40,952 nt of DNA from an uncultured Erythrobacter sp. (GCA_938015255.1 CALLQC010000036.1:1-40952), one strand, 5' to 3'; shown: positions 26,186 through 33,558, counted from the stretch's first letter. Program-made: numbers and translations. Notes: generated by a model from the sequence alone, not told the origin.

Positions 26186-26887
26186 TTAAAAGGGGGAAAC
26201 AAGGCTGAAGAACCGCGACAACCAGCCCGGGCGGCTGGCCCGTTGAACCGAACCGCTGCCGGAATAGATGATCCGCGCATTGGCCACCTGAGAGGATCGC
26301 AGGCGATTGTCGGAATCAATGTCGATCAATCGGATGCGGCCAGCGAACTGAACCCATTCGTCTCCCTGGCTGAGTGACATCTGTTTCTCTCCAACAACTT
26401 CGGCAGTTCCATTGGGATAAAGCGCCGCAATGGTGACAGCGACGGTGCCGCTGAGCTGGCTCTGCTGGGCCGCGCTGCCTCCACCAGAGAACGACCCCTG
26501 GGCCGCCGGATTAAGGGCATTGGGATTGAGCAGGCTCAGCGGGCCTGACGCTGGCGGAGTGATGGAAAAGCTCCCTTCGCGATTGGTCTGGCCAGCCGTG
26601 CTTTTTGATGTGGTGGTGTTTTCGATCAGCACGATTGAAACCATATCGCCCAGCTTGCGCGCACGGGTGCCAACGTGCAGCCCGGCATAGCCCTGACCCA
26701 CGTGAAAAATCGCTCCGCGGGCGTCTGCGGGCGACACGGCTTGTTCCGAAATGGCCGAGAGCGGCGGAGGAGCAGGCGCGGTAAATCCCGGCGGCGGTCC
26801 TGCGGTTGAGCCCATACAGCCGGCCAACAGCCCTGCGAACAAAAGCGCAGGGGCACAGCGTCTTGCCAGTCCCATCGCGCCGCTCAC
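26186..26887 (-). CDS. flgH: flagellar L-ring lipoprotein FlgH
   Basis: 233 residues. A lipoprotein signal ends in LLAGC (C24). The body has the FlgH order: ARKLGDMVSIVLIENTTTSK, then GTVAVTIAALYPNGTAEVVG and NRLRSSQVANARIIYSGSGS. It forms the outer-membrane L ring, showing that the cell is diderm. The GTG at 26887 overlaps the flgG stop (GTGA); an in-frame ATG four codons later is the alternative. It is followed by flgI after 10 bp. Confidence 0.96.
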   Translation of the reverse strand: MSGAMGLARRCAPALLFAGLLAGCMGSTAGPPPGFTAPAPPPLSAISEQAVSPADARGAIFHVGQGYAGLHVGTRARKLGDMVSIVLIENTTTSKSTAGQTNREGSFSITPPASGPLSLLNPNALNPAAQGSFSGGGSAAQQSQLSGTVAVTIAALYPNGTAEVVGEKQMSLSQGDEWVQFAGRIRLIDIDSDNRLRSSQVANARIIYSGSGSVQRASRPGWLSRFFSLVSPF

Positions 26888-27675
26888 AGCGTCTGGTTCG
26901 CATTGCGCAGCATCTCGTCCACCGAGCTGACCATCTTAGAATTGATCTCGTAGGCGCGCTGCGCCTCGATCATTTCGACAAGTTCCTCAACCACGTTGAC
27001 GTTCGATGCTTCGAGCATTCCCTGCCGCACCTGCCCGCGTCCGTTCTGCCCGCCTGCTCCGATATCGGCGGGGCCGCTTGCTGCTGTTTCAACCAGGAAA
27101 TTGTCGCCGATCGCGCGCAGGCCCGCCGGATTGACGAAGTTCGCGACCTGAAGCTGTCCGAGCTGGACTGACCCAGCCGCTCCGGGCTGGACCGCGCTGA
27201 CAGTGCCATCAGGGGCGATGGCGATGGATTCCACCCCTTGGGGAACCTGTATCGGCGGCGACAGGGAATAGCCCTGCGGTGTGACCAATTGTCCTTCCGC
27301 AGAAAGGGTGAAGTTGCCCGCACGCGTGTAGGCAAGCTGCCCGCCAGGTGGCAGCTCAACTTGAAAATAGCCTGGCCCGCTAATCGCAAGGTCGAGCGTG
27401 TTTCCGGTTGTGTTGAGCGTGCCCTGGGTTTCGATGCGGCTGGTGCCCATCACCTGCACACCCGTCCCCAAATTCAGGCCGACTGCATAGGCTGTCTGAT
27501 TGGTAGATTGCTGGCCGGCCACCCGCTGCTCCTGATAAGCCAGCGTCGCAAAATCGGCCCGGTCTCTTTTGAAACCGGTGGTGCCGATATTGGCAAGGTT
27601 GTTTGCGATTACGCGCATCCGCGCATCCTGCGCCTCGAGCCCGGTGCGGGCGACGTGAAGGGCTGAAGTGGGCAT
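26884..27675 (-). CDS. flgG: distal rod protein FlgG
   Basis: 263 residues, typical FlgG length. The N-terminus has ALHVARTGLEAQDARMRVIA then NNLANIGTTGFKRDRADF. The C-terminus ends VEMIEAQRAYEINSKMVSSV. The insert region typical of FlgG is present (QGYSLSPPIQVPQG). It builds the distal rod through the P and L rings. The ribosome site GAGGAA is well placed, and a 35-bp gap separates it from flgF. Confidence 0.97.
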   Translation of the reverse strand: MPTSALHVARTGLEAQDARMRVIANNLANIGTTGFKRDRADFATLAYQEQRVAGQQSTNQTAYAVGLNLGTGVQVMGTSRIETQGTLNTTGNTLDLAISGPGYFQVELPPGGQLAYTRAGNFTLSAEGQLVTPQGYSLSPPIQVPQGVESIAIAPDGTVSAVQPGAAGSVQLGQLQVANFVNPAGLRAIGDNFLVETAASGPADIGAGGQNGRGQVRQGMLEASNVNVVEELVEMIEAQRAYEINSKMVSSVDEMLRNANQTL

Positions 27676-27710
27676 AACAAGTTCCTCTGTTCAATTCAGG
27701 GCTGGAGGCG

Positions 27711-28451
27711 TCACGACATCGACATCAGGCGGCTTCCCGCCTCGTCGATCTCGCTTGCCGTCTGGATGACCTTTGCGCGCTGTTCGAAGGCGCGCTGTGC
27801 CTCGATCATGTCGATGAGTGTTTGCGCGGTCTGGACATTGGATTGCTCCAGCGCGCCGCTTGTCACCGTGGCAGTGGGATCCGGGGGCAGGACTCCGCCG
27901 CCGGGCACTTTCAGGAAGCTGTCGATGCCCTTTGCGAGCGCGCTGCCCTGCGGTGACACCAGCTTGATCCGGTCCAGCACCTGCGCCGCTTCGTTCGGGG
28001 CGCCCGGATCGCGCGCCAGCACCGAGCCATCGTCCGCGAGACTGATGCTAAAACCTGCGGGCACAGTGATCGGACCACCTTCCCCGATCACCGGCAAATT
28101 CTCTCCGTTTTCAAGAAGGCCGGTCGGCGCAATCCTGAGATCACCGCGGCGCGAATAAAACTCGCCGCCGCCCGGTGCCTGAAAAGCGATAAGTGCCTCG
28201 CCGTTCACCGCAATATCGAGCGGCTGGCCCGTCGGATTGACCCGTCCCTGCGCCATGTCTGCACCGCGCACATTCCCCCGCGCCATAGATCGTGCCTCGG
28301 GTGAACCATCGCGCAGCGTGGCTGCCTTGACGGCGAACACCTCCTGCCGGAAGCCCGGTGTTGAGGCGTTGGCGAGGTTGTTCGCCGTAACCCGCTGCCG
28401 GTCCATTGCGGCGTTCATCGCGCTTAGCGCCGTGTAAACGAAACGGTCCAT
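27711..28451 (-). CDS. flgF: proximal rod protein FlgF
   Basis: 246 residues. The N-terminus is DRFVYTALSAMNAAMDRQRV then TANNLANASTPGFRQE. The middle has the FlgF/FlgG core (PTGQPLDIAVNGEALIAF). The C-terminus is TLIDMIEAQRAFEQRAKVIQ. FlgF is distinguished from FlgG by gene order (between flgE and flgG) and by the N-terminus. It forms part of the proximal rod and starts 9 bp after flgE. Confidence 0.94.
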   Translation of the reverse strand: MDRFVYTALSAMNAAMDRQRVTANNLANASTPGFRQEVFAVKAATLRDGSPEARSMARGNVRGADMAQGRVNPTGQPLDIAVNGEALIAFQAPGGGEFYSRRGDLRIAPTGLLENGENLPVIGEGGPITVPAGFSISLADDGSVLARDPGAPNEAAQVLDRIKLVSPQGSALAKGIDSFLKVPGGGVLPPDPTATVTSGALEQSNVQTAQTLIDMIEAQRAFEQRAKVIQTASEIDEAGSRLMSMS

Positions 28452-28460
28452 GGCTCAGCC

Positions 28461-29273
28461 TTACCGCTGAAGGTTCAGGACGGTTTGCGTGATGGCGCTC
28501 GCAGTGTCGATCGCTCTTGCGTTCGCCTGGAAATTTCGCTGCGCGCTGAGCAGAGCCACCATTTCCTGGGCAAGATCGACATTCGAACGTTCAATCGTGC
28601 CGCTTTGTATCTGACCAAAATTGCCAACACCTGGTTGACCGAATTCCGGCGATCCTGAATCCGCCGTAGCCTCCCACTTGGTCTGCCCGATGGCACGAAG
28701 ACCATCGGTTGCGGCGAAAGAAGCCAGCGAAATCTGGGCAATCGGTTCAACTGTGCCATCCGTGTAGGTGCTGGACACGATCCCGCGCCGGTCGATTGAA
28801 ATGCTCGACAGGACATTGCCCGCCGCATTCGTGGTAGGAACCACAATATTTCCTGGCACATTCGAGGTCGCAGCACCTGACGCATCAACGGGAAAGCCCT
28901 GCACACGGTCCCCGAATGCGTCGCGCAATTCGCCGTTGGCGACTAGTTGCAGATTGCCATTACGGGTGAAGTTGATTTCTCCCGAAACGACGTTTGTCGT
29001 GGTGATAAAGCCATCGCCATTGATCGCGAGATCGAGCGCGCGGCCGGTTTGTTCCAGCTGCCCCAAGCCGAAATCCTGAGATATGGCAGAAACGGTCGCG
29101 CCGATGCCCGGTGTCGTTCGAGGATCGCTTGCACTACCGGTCGCCACAAGGTCAGAAAACTGCGCGTTGGACTTCTTGAACCCGGCAGTTTCAGCATTTG
29201 CGATATTGTTTGAAATGACCCGAAGGTCGGTCTCGGCATTGCGCATGCCGCTTAACGAGGTGAAGAATGACAT
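28461..29273 (-). CDS. flgE: flagellar hook protein FlgE, unusually short
   Basis: 270 residues, against about 400 in Salmonella. The ends are normal: FFTSLSGMRNAETDLRVISN then NIANAETAGFKKSNAQFSDL, and at the C-terminus QEMVALLSAQRNFQANARAI then TASAITQTVLNLQR. The middle keeps only one compact segment, so most of the outer D2 domain seems missing. It polymerises into the hook. AAGGA lies 10 nt before the ATG. FlgD beside it is also reduced, which may be a linked change. An extra FlgF-like protein is the alternative, but no other hook gene is in the window. Confidence 0.87.
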   Translation of the reverse strand: MSFFTSLSGMRNAETDLRVISNNIANAETAGFKKSNAQFSDLVATGSASDPRTTPGIGATVSAISQDFGLGQLEQTGRALDLAINGDGFITTTNVVSGEINFTRNGNLQLVANGELRDAFGDRVQGFPVDASGAATSNVPGNIVVPTTNAAGNVLSSISIDRRGIVSSTYTDGTVEPIAQISLASFAATDGLRAIGQTKWEATADSGSPEFGQPGVGNFGQIQSGTIERSNVDLAQEMVALLSAQRNFQANARAIDTASAITQTVLNLQR

Positions 29274-29312
29274 GGGTCAGGTTCCTTAGGTAAAGCTGGG
29301 CTGGGGTATCGG

Positions 29313-29621
29313 TCAGGCTGCGGGATCGGCTTCGCTTTGAAGGGCGATCAAGGCATCAAGCTTGGCTGCTATGTCTTCAAGCGTGGCGCGCGAGACCGTC
29401 TGGTTCTCCAGCGTTGAAAACTGCGCGAGCTGGGCCAGCATCTGCTCATTGCTTTGCGGTGCGAGCGGATCCTGATTGGCAAGCTGTGCGGTCATCAATC
29501 TGAGGAAATCGGCTGAATCGAGCGAAGCAGCCGCGCTTTGCCGCACGTTGGAAGACGGTGCGTTCAACCGGTCGAGATTGGACTGTATAGTGGTGTTTGG
29601 ATTGGAGTTTATGGCGTTCAC
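29313..29621 (-). CDS. flgD: hook-capping protein FlgD, N-terminal domain only
   Basis: 102 residues, less than half of the usual 220-230. It has the conserved N-terminal FlgD segment (DSADFLRLMTAQLANQDPLA, then MLAQLAQFSTLENQT) and stops soon after. The beta-rich C-terminal domains that form the cap body are absent. No frameshift remnant follows: the next gene downstream, flgE, begins after 39 bp. The GTG at 29621 has AAGGAG upstream, inside the end of flgC. Confidence 0.9.
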   Translation of the reverse strand: MNAINSNPNTTIQSNLDRLNAPSSNVRQSAAASLDSADFLRLMTAQLANQDPLAPQSNEQMLAQLAQFSTLENQTVSRATLEDIAAKLDALIALQSEADPAA

Positions 29622-29623
29622 GG

Positions 29624-30040
29624 TCAGTTGCTCCTTAGGGTTTCGACCATCAATTGCTTGGCTGTCTGGAGCGCCTGCACCAGGTTCTGATATTGCCGGG
29701 CGCTCTCCATGATTTCGACCATTTCGGCAGTTTCATCGACCGGTGAATCCCACACGTGGCCGTCCTCACCTGCCAGAGGATGATTGGGGTCGTAACGCTT
29801 TGTCGGCGCGGTTTCGGATCGGACGAGGCCTTCACTGCGCATCGACGCAAGCCCGCTTGCCTCATCCAGTTCCGCCGAGAAAATGACGCGTATCGGGCGG
29901 TAGGCCTCCTGCTCTGTCCGCGAAACCGATCCCGCATTGGCGAGATTCGAAGCTGCCGCGTTCATCCGCATCATCTGCGCGGACATTGCCCGCTCGGTCA
30001 TCGAAAATAGGGTAGTGGGACGCGTTTCCGGCATGGTCAT
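29624..30040 (-). CDS. flgC: proximal rod protein FlgC
   Basis: 138 residues. The N-terminal rod motif is AMSAQMMRMNAAASNLANAG. The FlgC-typical middle has YDPNHPLAGEDGHVWDSPVD, and the C-terminus is EIMESARQYQNLVQALQTAK then QLMVETLRS. It forms part of the proximal rod. The ATG at 30040 overlaps the flgB stop (ATGA), with GAAGGGTGA as ribosome site. Confidence 0.95.
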   Translation of the reverse strand: MTMPETRPTTLFSMTERAMSAQMMRMNAAASNLANAGSVSRTEQEAYRPIRVIFSAELDEASGLASMRSEGLVRSETAPTKRYDPNHPLAGEDGHVWDSPVDETAEMVEIMESARQYQNLVQALQTAKQLMVETLRSN

Positions 30041-30384
30041 TCACCCTTCAGCGCGCGGGTGATCGTATTCACCTTGCCCTGAACGAAGGACAGCGTGGCT
30101 GAATATGCCATCGCATTCTCGGCAAAGGCGACCTGCTCGCGCGCCAGCTCCACGGTGTTGCCATCCAGCGAAGCCATGGTCGGCACCTTGTAGACCAGAT
30201 GCGAAGCCTCACGGCCCGCGGCGCCATCACGATCAAGCTTCGCATCGAGTGCAGCGGCAAAATCAATGTCACGCGCCTTGAAACCGGGGGTAGCGGCGTT
30301 GGCGATGTTCGAGGCGAGCACGCCCATGCGCTGCGAACGCAGTTCGAGCGCTGCGCCATGAATTCCGAAGATACGATCATTCAC
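30037..30384 (-). CDS. flgB: proximal rod protein FlgB
   Basis: 115 residues. The N-terminus is FGIHGAALELRSQRMGVLAS then NIANAATPGFKARDIDF, and the C-terminal LAREQVAFAENAMAYSATLS is FlgB-typical. The frame is open to 30540, but the GTG at 30384 has AGGAG 7 nt upstream and gives the family length. That start also leaves room for the sigma-54 promoter at 30427-30442. It is the first gene of the flg-mot block. Confidence 0.93.
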   Translation of the reverse strand: MNDRIFGIHGAALELRSQRMGVLASNIANAATPGFKARDIDFAAALDAKLDRDGAAGREASHLVYKVPTMASLDGNTVELAREQVAFAENAMAYSATLSFVQGKVNTITRALKGE

Positions 30385-30426
30385 AACCCTTCTCCTGCCA
30401 CCAGCTTCATAAATCGCCTTCAGCTT

Positions 30427-30442
30427 TGCAGGAGCCGTGCCA
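30427..30442 (-). promoter_or_regulatory. sigma-54 (-24/-12) promoter of the flg operon
   Basis: The minus strand reads TGGCACG (30442-30436), four bases, then CTGCA (30431-30427). GG and GC are 10 nt apart, as required, and it is one mismatch from TGGCACG-N4-TTGCA. The expected start point is about 30415, giving a leader of about 30 nt with the flgB ribosome site. Confidence 0.85.
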
Positions 30443-30507
30443 AACACGCCTGCCAACATGGATTCACCACCAAATCGCTCACGGTAGGGGCCGCCCGCGT
30501 CATCCTG

Positions 30508-30534
30508 CGGCAAACGCTTGCCGAGGGGCGGCAA
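30508..30534. promoter_or_regulatory. candidate activator-binding palindrome upstream of flgB
   Basis: CGGCAA (30508-30513), four bases, TTGCCG (30518-30523) is a perfect inverted repeat, and a third CGGCAA lies at 30529-30534. It sits about 70-90 bp upstream of the flgB -24 box, the usual distance for a sigma-54 enhancer. TTGCCGAG also occurs 91-98 bp before the flgA -24 box (32795-32802). The same 8-mer also occurs within fliM, so it is not specific by itself. Confidence 0.4.
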
Positions 30535-30554
30535 AAACATGCCCGGAATATGCG

Positions 30555-30582
30555 CTTAATCTGGCCTCCTCGCGGCCGTCCT
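30555..30582 (+). promoter_or_regulatory. putative sigma-28 (FliA) promoter of the ExbB/ExbD-like pair
   Basis: CTTAAT (30555-30560), a 14-nt spacer, then GCCGTCCT (30575-30582). Spacing and CTTAAW/SCCG match the sites before flagellin, fliD and flgM. The leader to the ATG at 30616 would be about 27 nt and includes GGTGG. A TGGC-N8-GC pattern overlaps the same bases but fits sigma-54 poorly. A hyphenated palindrome TAAGTC-TG-GACTTA (30583-30596) follows directly. Confidence 0.52.
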
Positions 30583-30615
30583 TAAGTCTGGACTTACGCA
30601 CGGGTGGAACAACCA

Positions 30616-31269
30616 ATGTCTGCAGATACAGCAACCGGATACGATCCGACCGCTTTGGCAATCGTGTTGATTGGCACGGCAATCGCCACTCTTGCGCGCT
30701 GCGGTTTGGTCGAGTTCTCGCGCGCAATTGTTGCAGCCAGGGATCTGAGTTTCCCCGGTTTTCACACCGCACGAATGAAAAGCTCGCTTGCCCAGATCGC
30801 CCGCCGGGTGCGCAAGCGTGGCCCGCTTTGCGTGGACGAGCCGCTGCCTTCCGACCCGATCCTTGCAGAGACGATCGATGCCTATTTGCGAACCGGCTCG
30901 CTCGAAAACTTGTGGGAAGCCGCCGCCGAGATGCAAGGTCGCCGCAGTGAGGCTGCGACGCGGGCAAGCGCGGTCTTCGTTCAAGCCGCAGAGGCTGCGC
31001 CCGTATTCGGCTTGGTCGGGACGCTTTACGCGATCACCCAACTGTCTTTTGCGTCAGGCGGAAACCCCGCTGTGCTGGCGATGGGTTCAGCGGGCACGGC
31101 AGCGCTCTCGACGCTTTACGGCGTGCTGCTCGCGCATCTGGTACTCATCCCGCTTGGCCACGCGATAGGCAGGCGAGAGAGCAGAGATGCGAATGCGCGG
31201 GCAGAACTGCTCCATTGGTTTGAACAGCAAGTCGAAACGACGGGTGAGCGGATCGGACAGGCCGCGTGA
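30616..31269 (+). CDS. ExbB/TolQ/MotA-family proton-channel-like membrane protein
   Basis: 217 residues with three membrane helices, at about 11-31, 126-146 and 161-183, and a helical loop of about 90 residues between the first two. That is ExbB/TolQ topology rather than the four-helix MotA. Helix 2 has AAPVFGLVGTLYAITQ and helix 3 has GTAALSTLYGVLLAHLVLIP, the AP-x-x-GLxGT and ALxT-x-x-G signatures of the family; T136 and T166 correspond to pore threonines. I chose the ATG at 30616 over a GTG at 30604 because GGTGG precedes it. It overlaps its partner by GTGA, is divergent from flgB, and has a FliA-type promoter. Function is unknown; motAB are encoded separately. Confidence 0.8.
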   Translation: MSADTATGYDPTALAIVLIGTAIATLARCGLVEFSRAIVAARDLSFPGFHTARMKSSLAQIARRVRKRGPLCVDEPLPSDPILAETIDAYLRTGSLENLWEAAAEMQGRRSEAATRASAVFVQAAEAAPVFGLVGTLYAITQLSFASGGNPAVLAMGSAGTAALSTLYGVLLAHLVLIPLGHAIGRRESRDANARAELLHWFEQQVETTGERIGQAA

Positions 31270-31682
31270 TCATCAGCGAATCCAAAAACTGGCACCTTGT
31301 GCTCGCGGACCTGGCGCTCGTCTTGTTCCTGACGAGTTTGGCCGGACTCGCAGCGATGCCGGACGATCAAGGTGGTCGGGCTGCTGAGCAGGAGCATATT
31401 GCAGCTGCCCAGTCGCTCTACCGCCCTGATAAGAATGCCCCACCACTGGCGCGGTGGCTTGATCAGCAAGCGGAAGATGCACGGGCCAGCCTCACGATAG
31501 TTGCGCTTTACGACCAAGATGAAACCGGATCACAGGAACGGGCATGGCAGGCGGCTGCGCAATTGGGTGATCAGGCACTCGCGGCGGGCAAGCCGGCCCG
31601 CATCATCATAAGGCCCGGCGGACAATTCGATATCTATGCCAGTCTGGCTTTCGACAATCCCGAGATCGCGGCGGTCAGATAG
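31266..31682 (+). CDS. small one-helix protein, likely ExbD/TolR/MotB-like partner
   Basis: 138 residues that I do not recognise as a named family. It has one membrane helix near the N-terminus (LVLADLALVLFLTSLAGL, about 11-28) with an acidic residue, D15, at its start. ExbD, TolR and MotB carry their proton-binding aspartate in the same place. The outside part ends in ARIIIRPGGQFDIYASLAFD, similar in pattern to the small periplasmic domain of ExbD. There is no OmpA-type cell-wall domain. The GTG start overlaps the ExbB-like gene (GTGA). Its end overlaps the convergent cyclase gene by 8 bp. The partner role is inferred. Confidence 0.68.
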   Translation: MIISESKNWHLVLADLALVLFLTSLAGLAAMPDDQGGRAAEQEHIAAAQSLYRPDKNAPPLARWLDQQAEDARASLTIVALYDQDETGSQERAWQAAAQLGDQALAAGKPARIIIRPGGQFDIYASLAFDNPEIAAVR

Positions 31683-32754
31683 CGATGACGGTGTTTCGTC
31701 CCTGCTCCTTTGCGCGGTAAAGCGCCTCGTCCGCCCGCGAAAGCGCGCTGCGATTGTCACCGTCCTCAGTCACTTCGGCAATGCCACCGGAGAATGTCAC
31801 TTTGCCAAAGGGTTTGCCGGTTTGCCTGTTGATCAGCTGTTTGGCCGCTTGCGCGCGGCGAATGCCATCAAGCTTGTTGCGGGCCATCTCCTTGTCCGCT
31901 CCGTAGAACATCAAGACGAACTCTTCGCCGCCATGCCGGGCGACAAAACATTCGTCTCCGGCATTGTCGATCAGGGTCGTGGCAATCGCGCACAACACTC
32001 GGTCCCCGGCATCGTGGCCGAACCGGTCATTGATCGACTTGAAATGGTCCACATCGCAGAATGCGACACATAGCGGTTTGTTATTGGAACGCGCTTCCTG
32101 CGAGGCCGAGGCAAATCGCCGCTCAAACGCCCGGCGGTTGGGCAGACGCGTGAGATGATCAACATCAGCTTCCATCCGTGCCTGCGCGAGGTTGGCGCGC
32201 AATTTGTCGGTTTCCTCCTGGCTGCGTTCCATTGCTGTTTCGACCTCATGTATGCGATCGATCATCGCGCGGGAGATATCGATCACGCGGCTGACAGGTG
32301 ATTTCGTGCCGGGCTGCGGTTCAGACTCAGAGATTTCGTAAATCTGCGCATGAATGGCGGTGCGGTGATCACTGGTTTCCTCATGCGCCCGCCGCGCTGT
32401 CTGCGCAAAGCGCATCAAGGCATATTCCAACTGGTCACTCAGCTGATCGAGTTCCGACATGCGCGCATTGATCTGCGGGTCCAGCCGCGCGACCGTATCA
32501 ATCCAACGCTGGTCAATCGGCTCCCCCGCCATTTCGCGTTTGGCAAAGGCTTCGGCAAGCTCGGAATTGGCACCTGACAATGCGTTGCAGATGATCGAGA
32601 GATTGGGGCCGGTCACATTGAGATCATGCTTCAGACAGAATTCGCGCACGCGATCGAGCAGATCGACGCGCGCCTCGTGCGCGCGGGAGGAGATCATGGT
32701 CTTGTCGGCGTGGTCAGCCTGACCGTGGCGAAGATCGATTGCAGCGACAGACAT
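31675..32754 (-). CDS. GGDEF-domain diguanylate cyclase
   Basis: 359 residues. The last 165 or so are a GGDEF domain: DHLTRLPNRRAFERRF at about 199-214, DVDHFKSINDRFGHDAGD, and the active-site loop GGEEF at 275-279, an active variant. No RxxD inhibitory site is seen at the usual position before the loop. Residues 1-195 have no membrane helix and are mostly helical, with coiled-coil character before the catalytic domain; I do not recognise this input domain. It would make c-di-GMP in the cytoplasm, which usually opposes motility. No EAL domain is present. Confidence 0.93.
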   Translation of the reverse strand: MSVAAIDLRHGQADHADKTMISSRAHEARVDLLDRVREFCLKHDLNVTGPNLSIICNALSGANSELAEAFAKREMAGEPIDQRWIDTVARLDPQINARMSELDQLSDQLEYALMRFAQTARRAHEETSDHRTAIHAQIYEISESEPQPGTKSPVSRVIDISRAMIDRIHEVETAMERSQEETDKLRANLAQARMEADVDHLTRLPNRRAFERRFASASQEARSNNKPLCVAFCDVDHFKSINDRFGHDAGDRVLCAIATTLIDNAGDECFVARHGGEEFVLMFYGADKEMARNKLDGIRRAQAAKQLINRQTGKPFGKVTFSGGIAEVTEDGDNRSALSRADEALYRAKEQGRNTVIAI

Positions 32755-32892
32755 CGATGGCAGTTCTCAACATTTCGCCCGCAGCCGGGCAGGATTGCCG
32801 AGTGAATACGTCGCTGGACTGAACAGGCGCATTCGCCGCACATCAGGGCTATCCCCTAGGTCACCCGTCCGCCGCCATCCCATGCTGCGGTT

Positions 32893-32908
32893 TGGCACGG
32901 TGATTGCT
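32893..32908 (+). promoter_or_regulatory. sigma-54 (-24/-12) promoter of flgA
   Basis: TGGCACG (32893-32899), four bases, TTGCT (32904-32908): a full match to the consensus. The expected start point is near 32920, which gives a leader of about 35 nt containing AAGGA before the flgA ATG. CCTAGGTCA (32855-32863) and TTGCCGAG (32795-32802) upstream are possible activator sites. Confidence 0.9.
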
Positions 32909-32954
32909 GGGTGATCAGCCAAGGAAATTTGATCACATCCAAAAGGATCCAACG

Positions 32955-33482
32955 ATGCGCCGATTCACGACCCTGCTTAGCTTCACGCCCGTCGTTCTCA
33001 TCATGCTATCGCCTTTGATCGCGGCGATGGCTGGCGCTGCGACACCCGCGCAGATCACCCCGCCCGAAGAGCTTGACAGGGCAGTCGCCCGTTTCACCGG
33101 CGTACCGATCGGACAAGTTGGCGGAGCACGCACCGCTGCCGACAGACGCCTGCGCCTGGCTGCCTGTTCAGCACCGCTGGTCGCAACATGGCATGGCGCA
33201 TCAAGAACGACGGTCAAGGTCACCTGCCCTGACCCGGGCGCATGGCATGTCTACATTGGCGTCAGGGCGAGTGAGCCAGGACAATCAGACAGACCGATAA
33301 TCAAGCGCGGCGATCCTGTGACAGTAATGGTCAAGGGGCGCGGCTTTTCGGTCCAGCAGAGCGGGGAAGCGTTGGAAAACGGCGCGGTTGGCGAATGGAT
33401 CGAAATCCGCACCGCGCGCAAATCACCTCCGGTCAGAGCCCGAATTGAACGATCCGGTTTCGCTGTCATCCCGGCAAACTGA
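32955..33482 (+). CDS. flgA: P-ring assembly chaperone FlgA
   Basis: 175 residues. A signal peptide covers about 1-27 (TTLLSFTPVVLIMLSPLIAA). The N-terminal part is poorly conserved. The C-terminal SAF-like FlgA domain reads IIKRGDPVTVMVKGRGFSVQ, then GEALENGAVGEWIEIRT and IERSGFAVI, which is diagnostic. It helps FlgI polymerise in the periplasm. The frame is open to 32904, but that overlaps the promoter; the ATG at 32955 follows AAGGA. Confidence 0.92.
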   Translation: MRRFTTLLSFTPVVLIMLSPLIAAMAGAATPAQITPPEELDRAVARFTGVPIGQVGGARTAADRRLRLAACSAPLVATWHGASRTTVKVTCPDPGAWHVYIGVRASEPGQSDRPIIKRGDPVTVMVKGRGFSVQQSGEALENGAVGEWIEIRTARKSPPVRARIERSGFAVIPAN

Positions 33483-33499
33483 TTTTCACGCCTCATGCT

Positions 33500-33527
33500 C
33501 TTAAAGAGTGAGATCACCGCCCGTTCT
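33500..33527 (+). promoter_or_regulatory. putative sigma-28 (FliA) promoter of flgM-flgN
   Basis: CTTAAA (33500-33505), a 14-nt spacer, then CCCGTTCT (33520-33527). The first eight bases after CT, TAAAGAGT, are close to the classical TAAAGTTT. The leader to flgM would be about 25 nt with GGAG. A FliA-driven flgM is known in other bacteria as a feedback loop. Confidence 0.62.
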
Positions 33528-33558
33528 AGGACACAAGGAAAACCCATGGAGAAGCACA

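Noticed and set aside
32777-32790. Small hairpin GCCCG-CAGC-CGGGC upstream of flgA as a terminator
   Set aside because: The stem has only 5 pairs with no T-run on either side.
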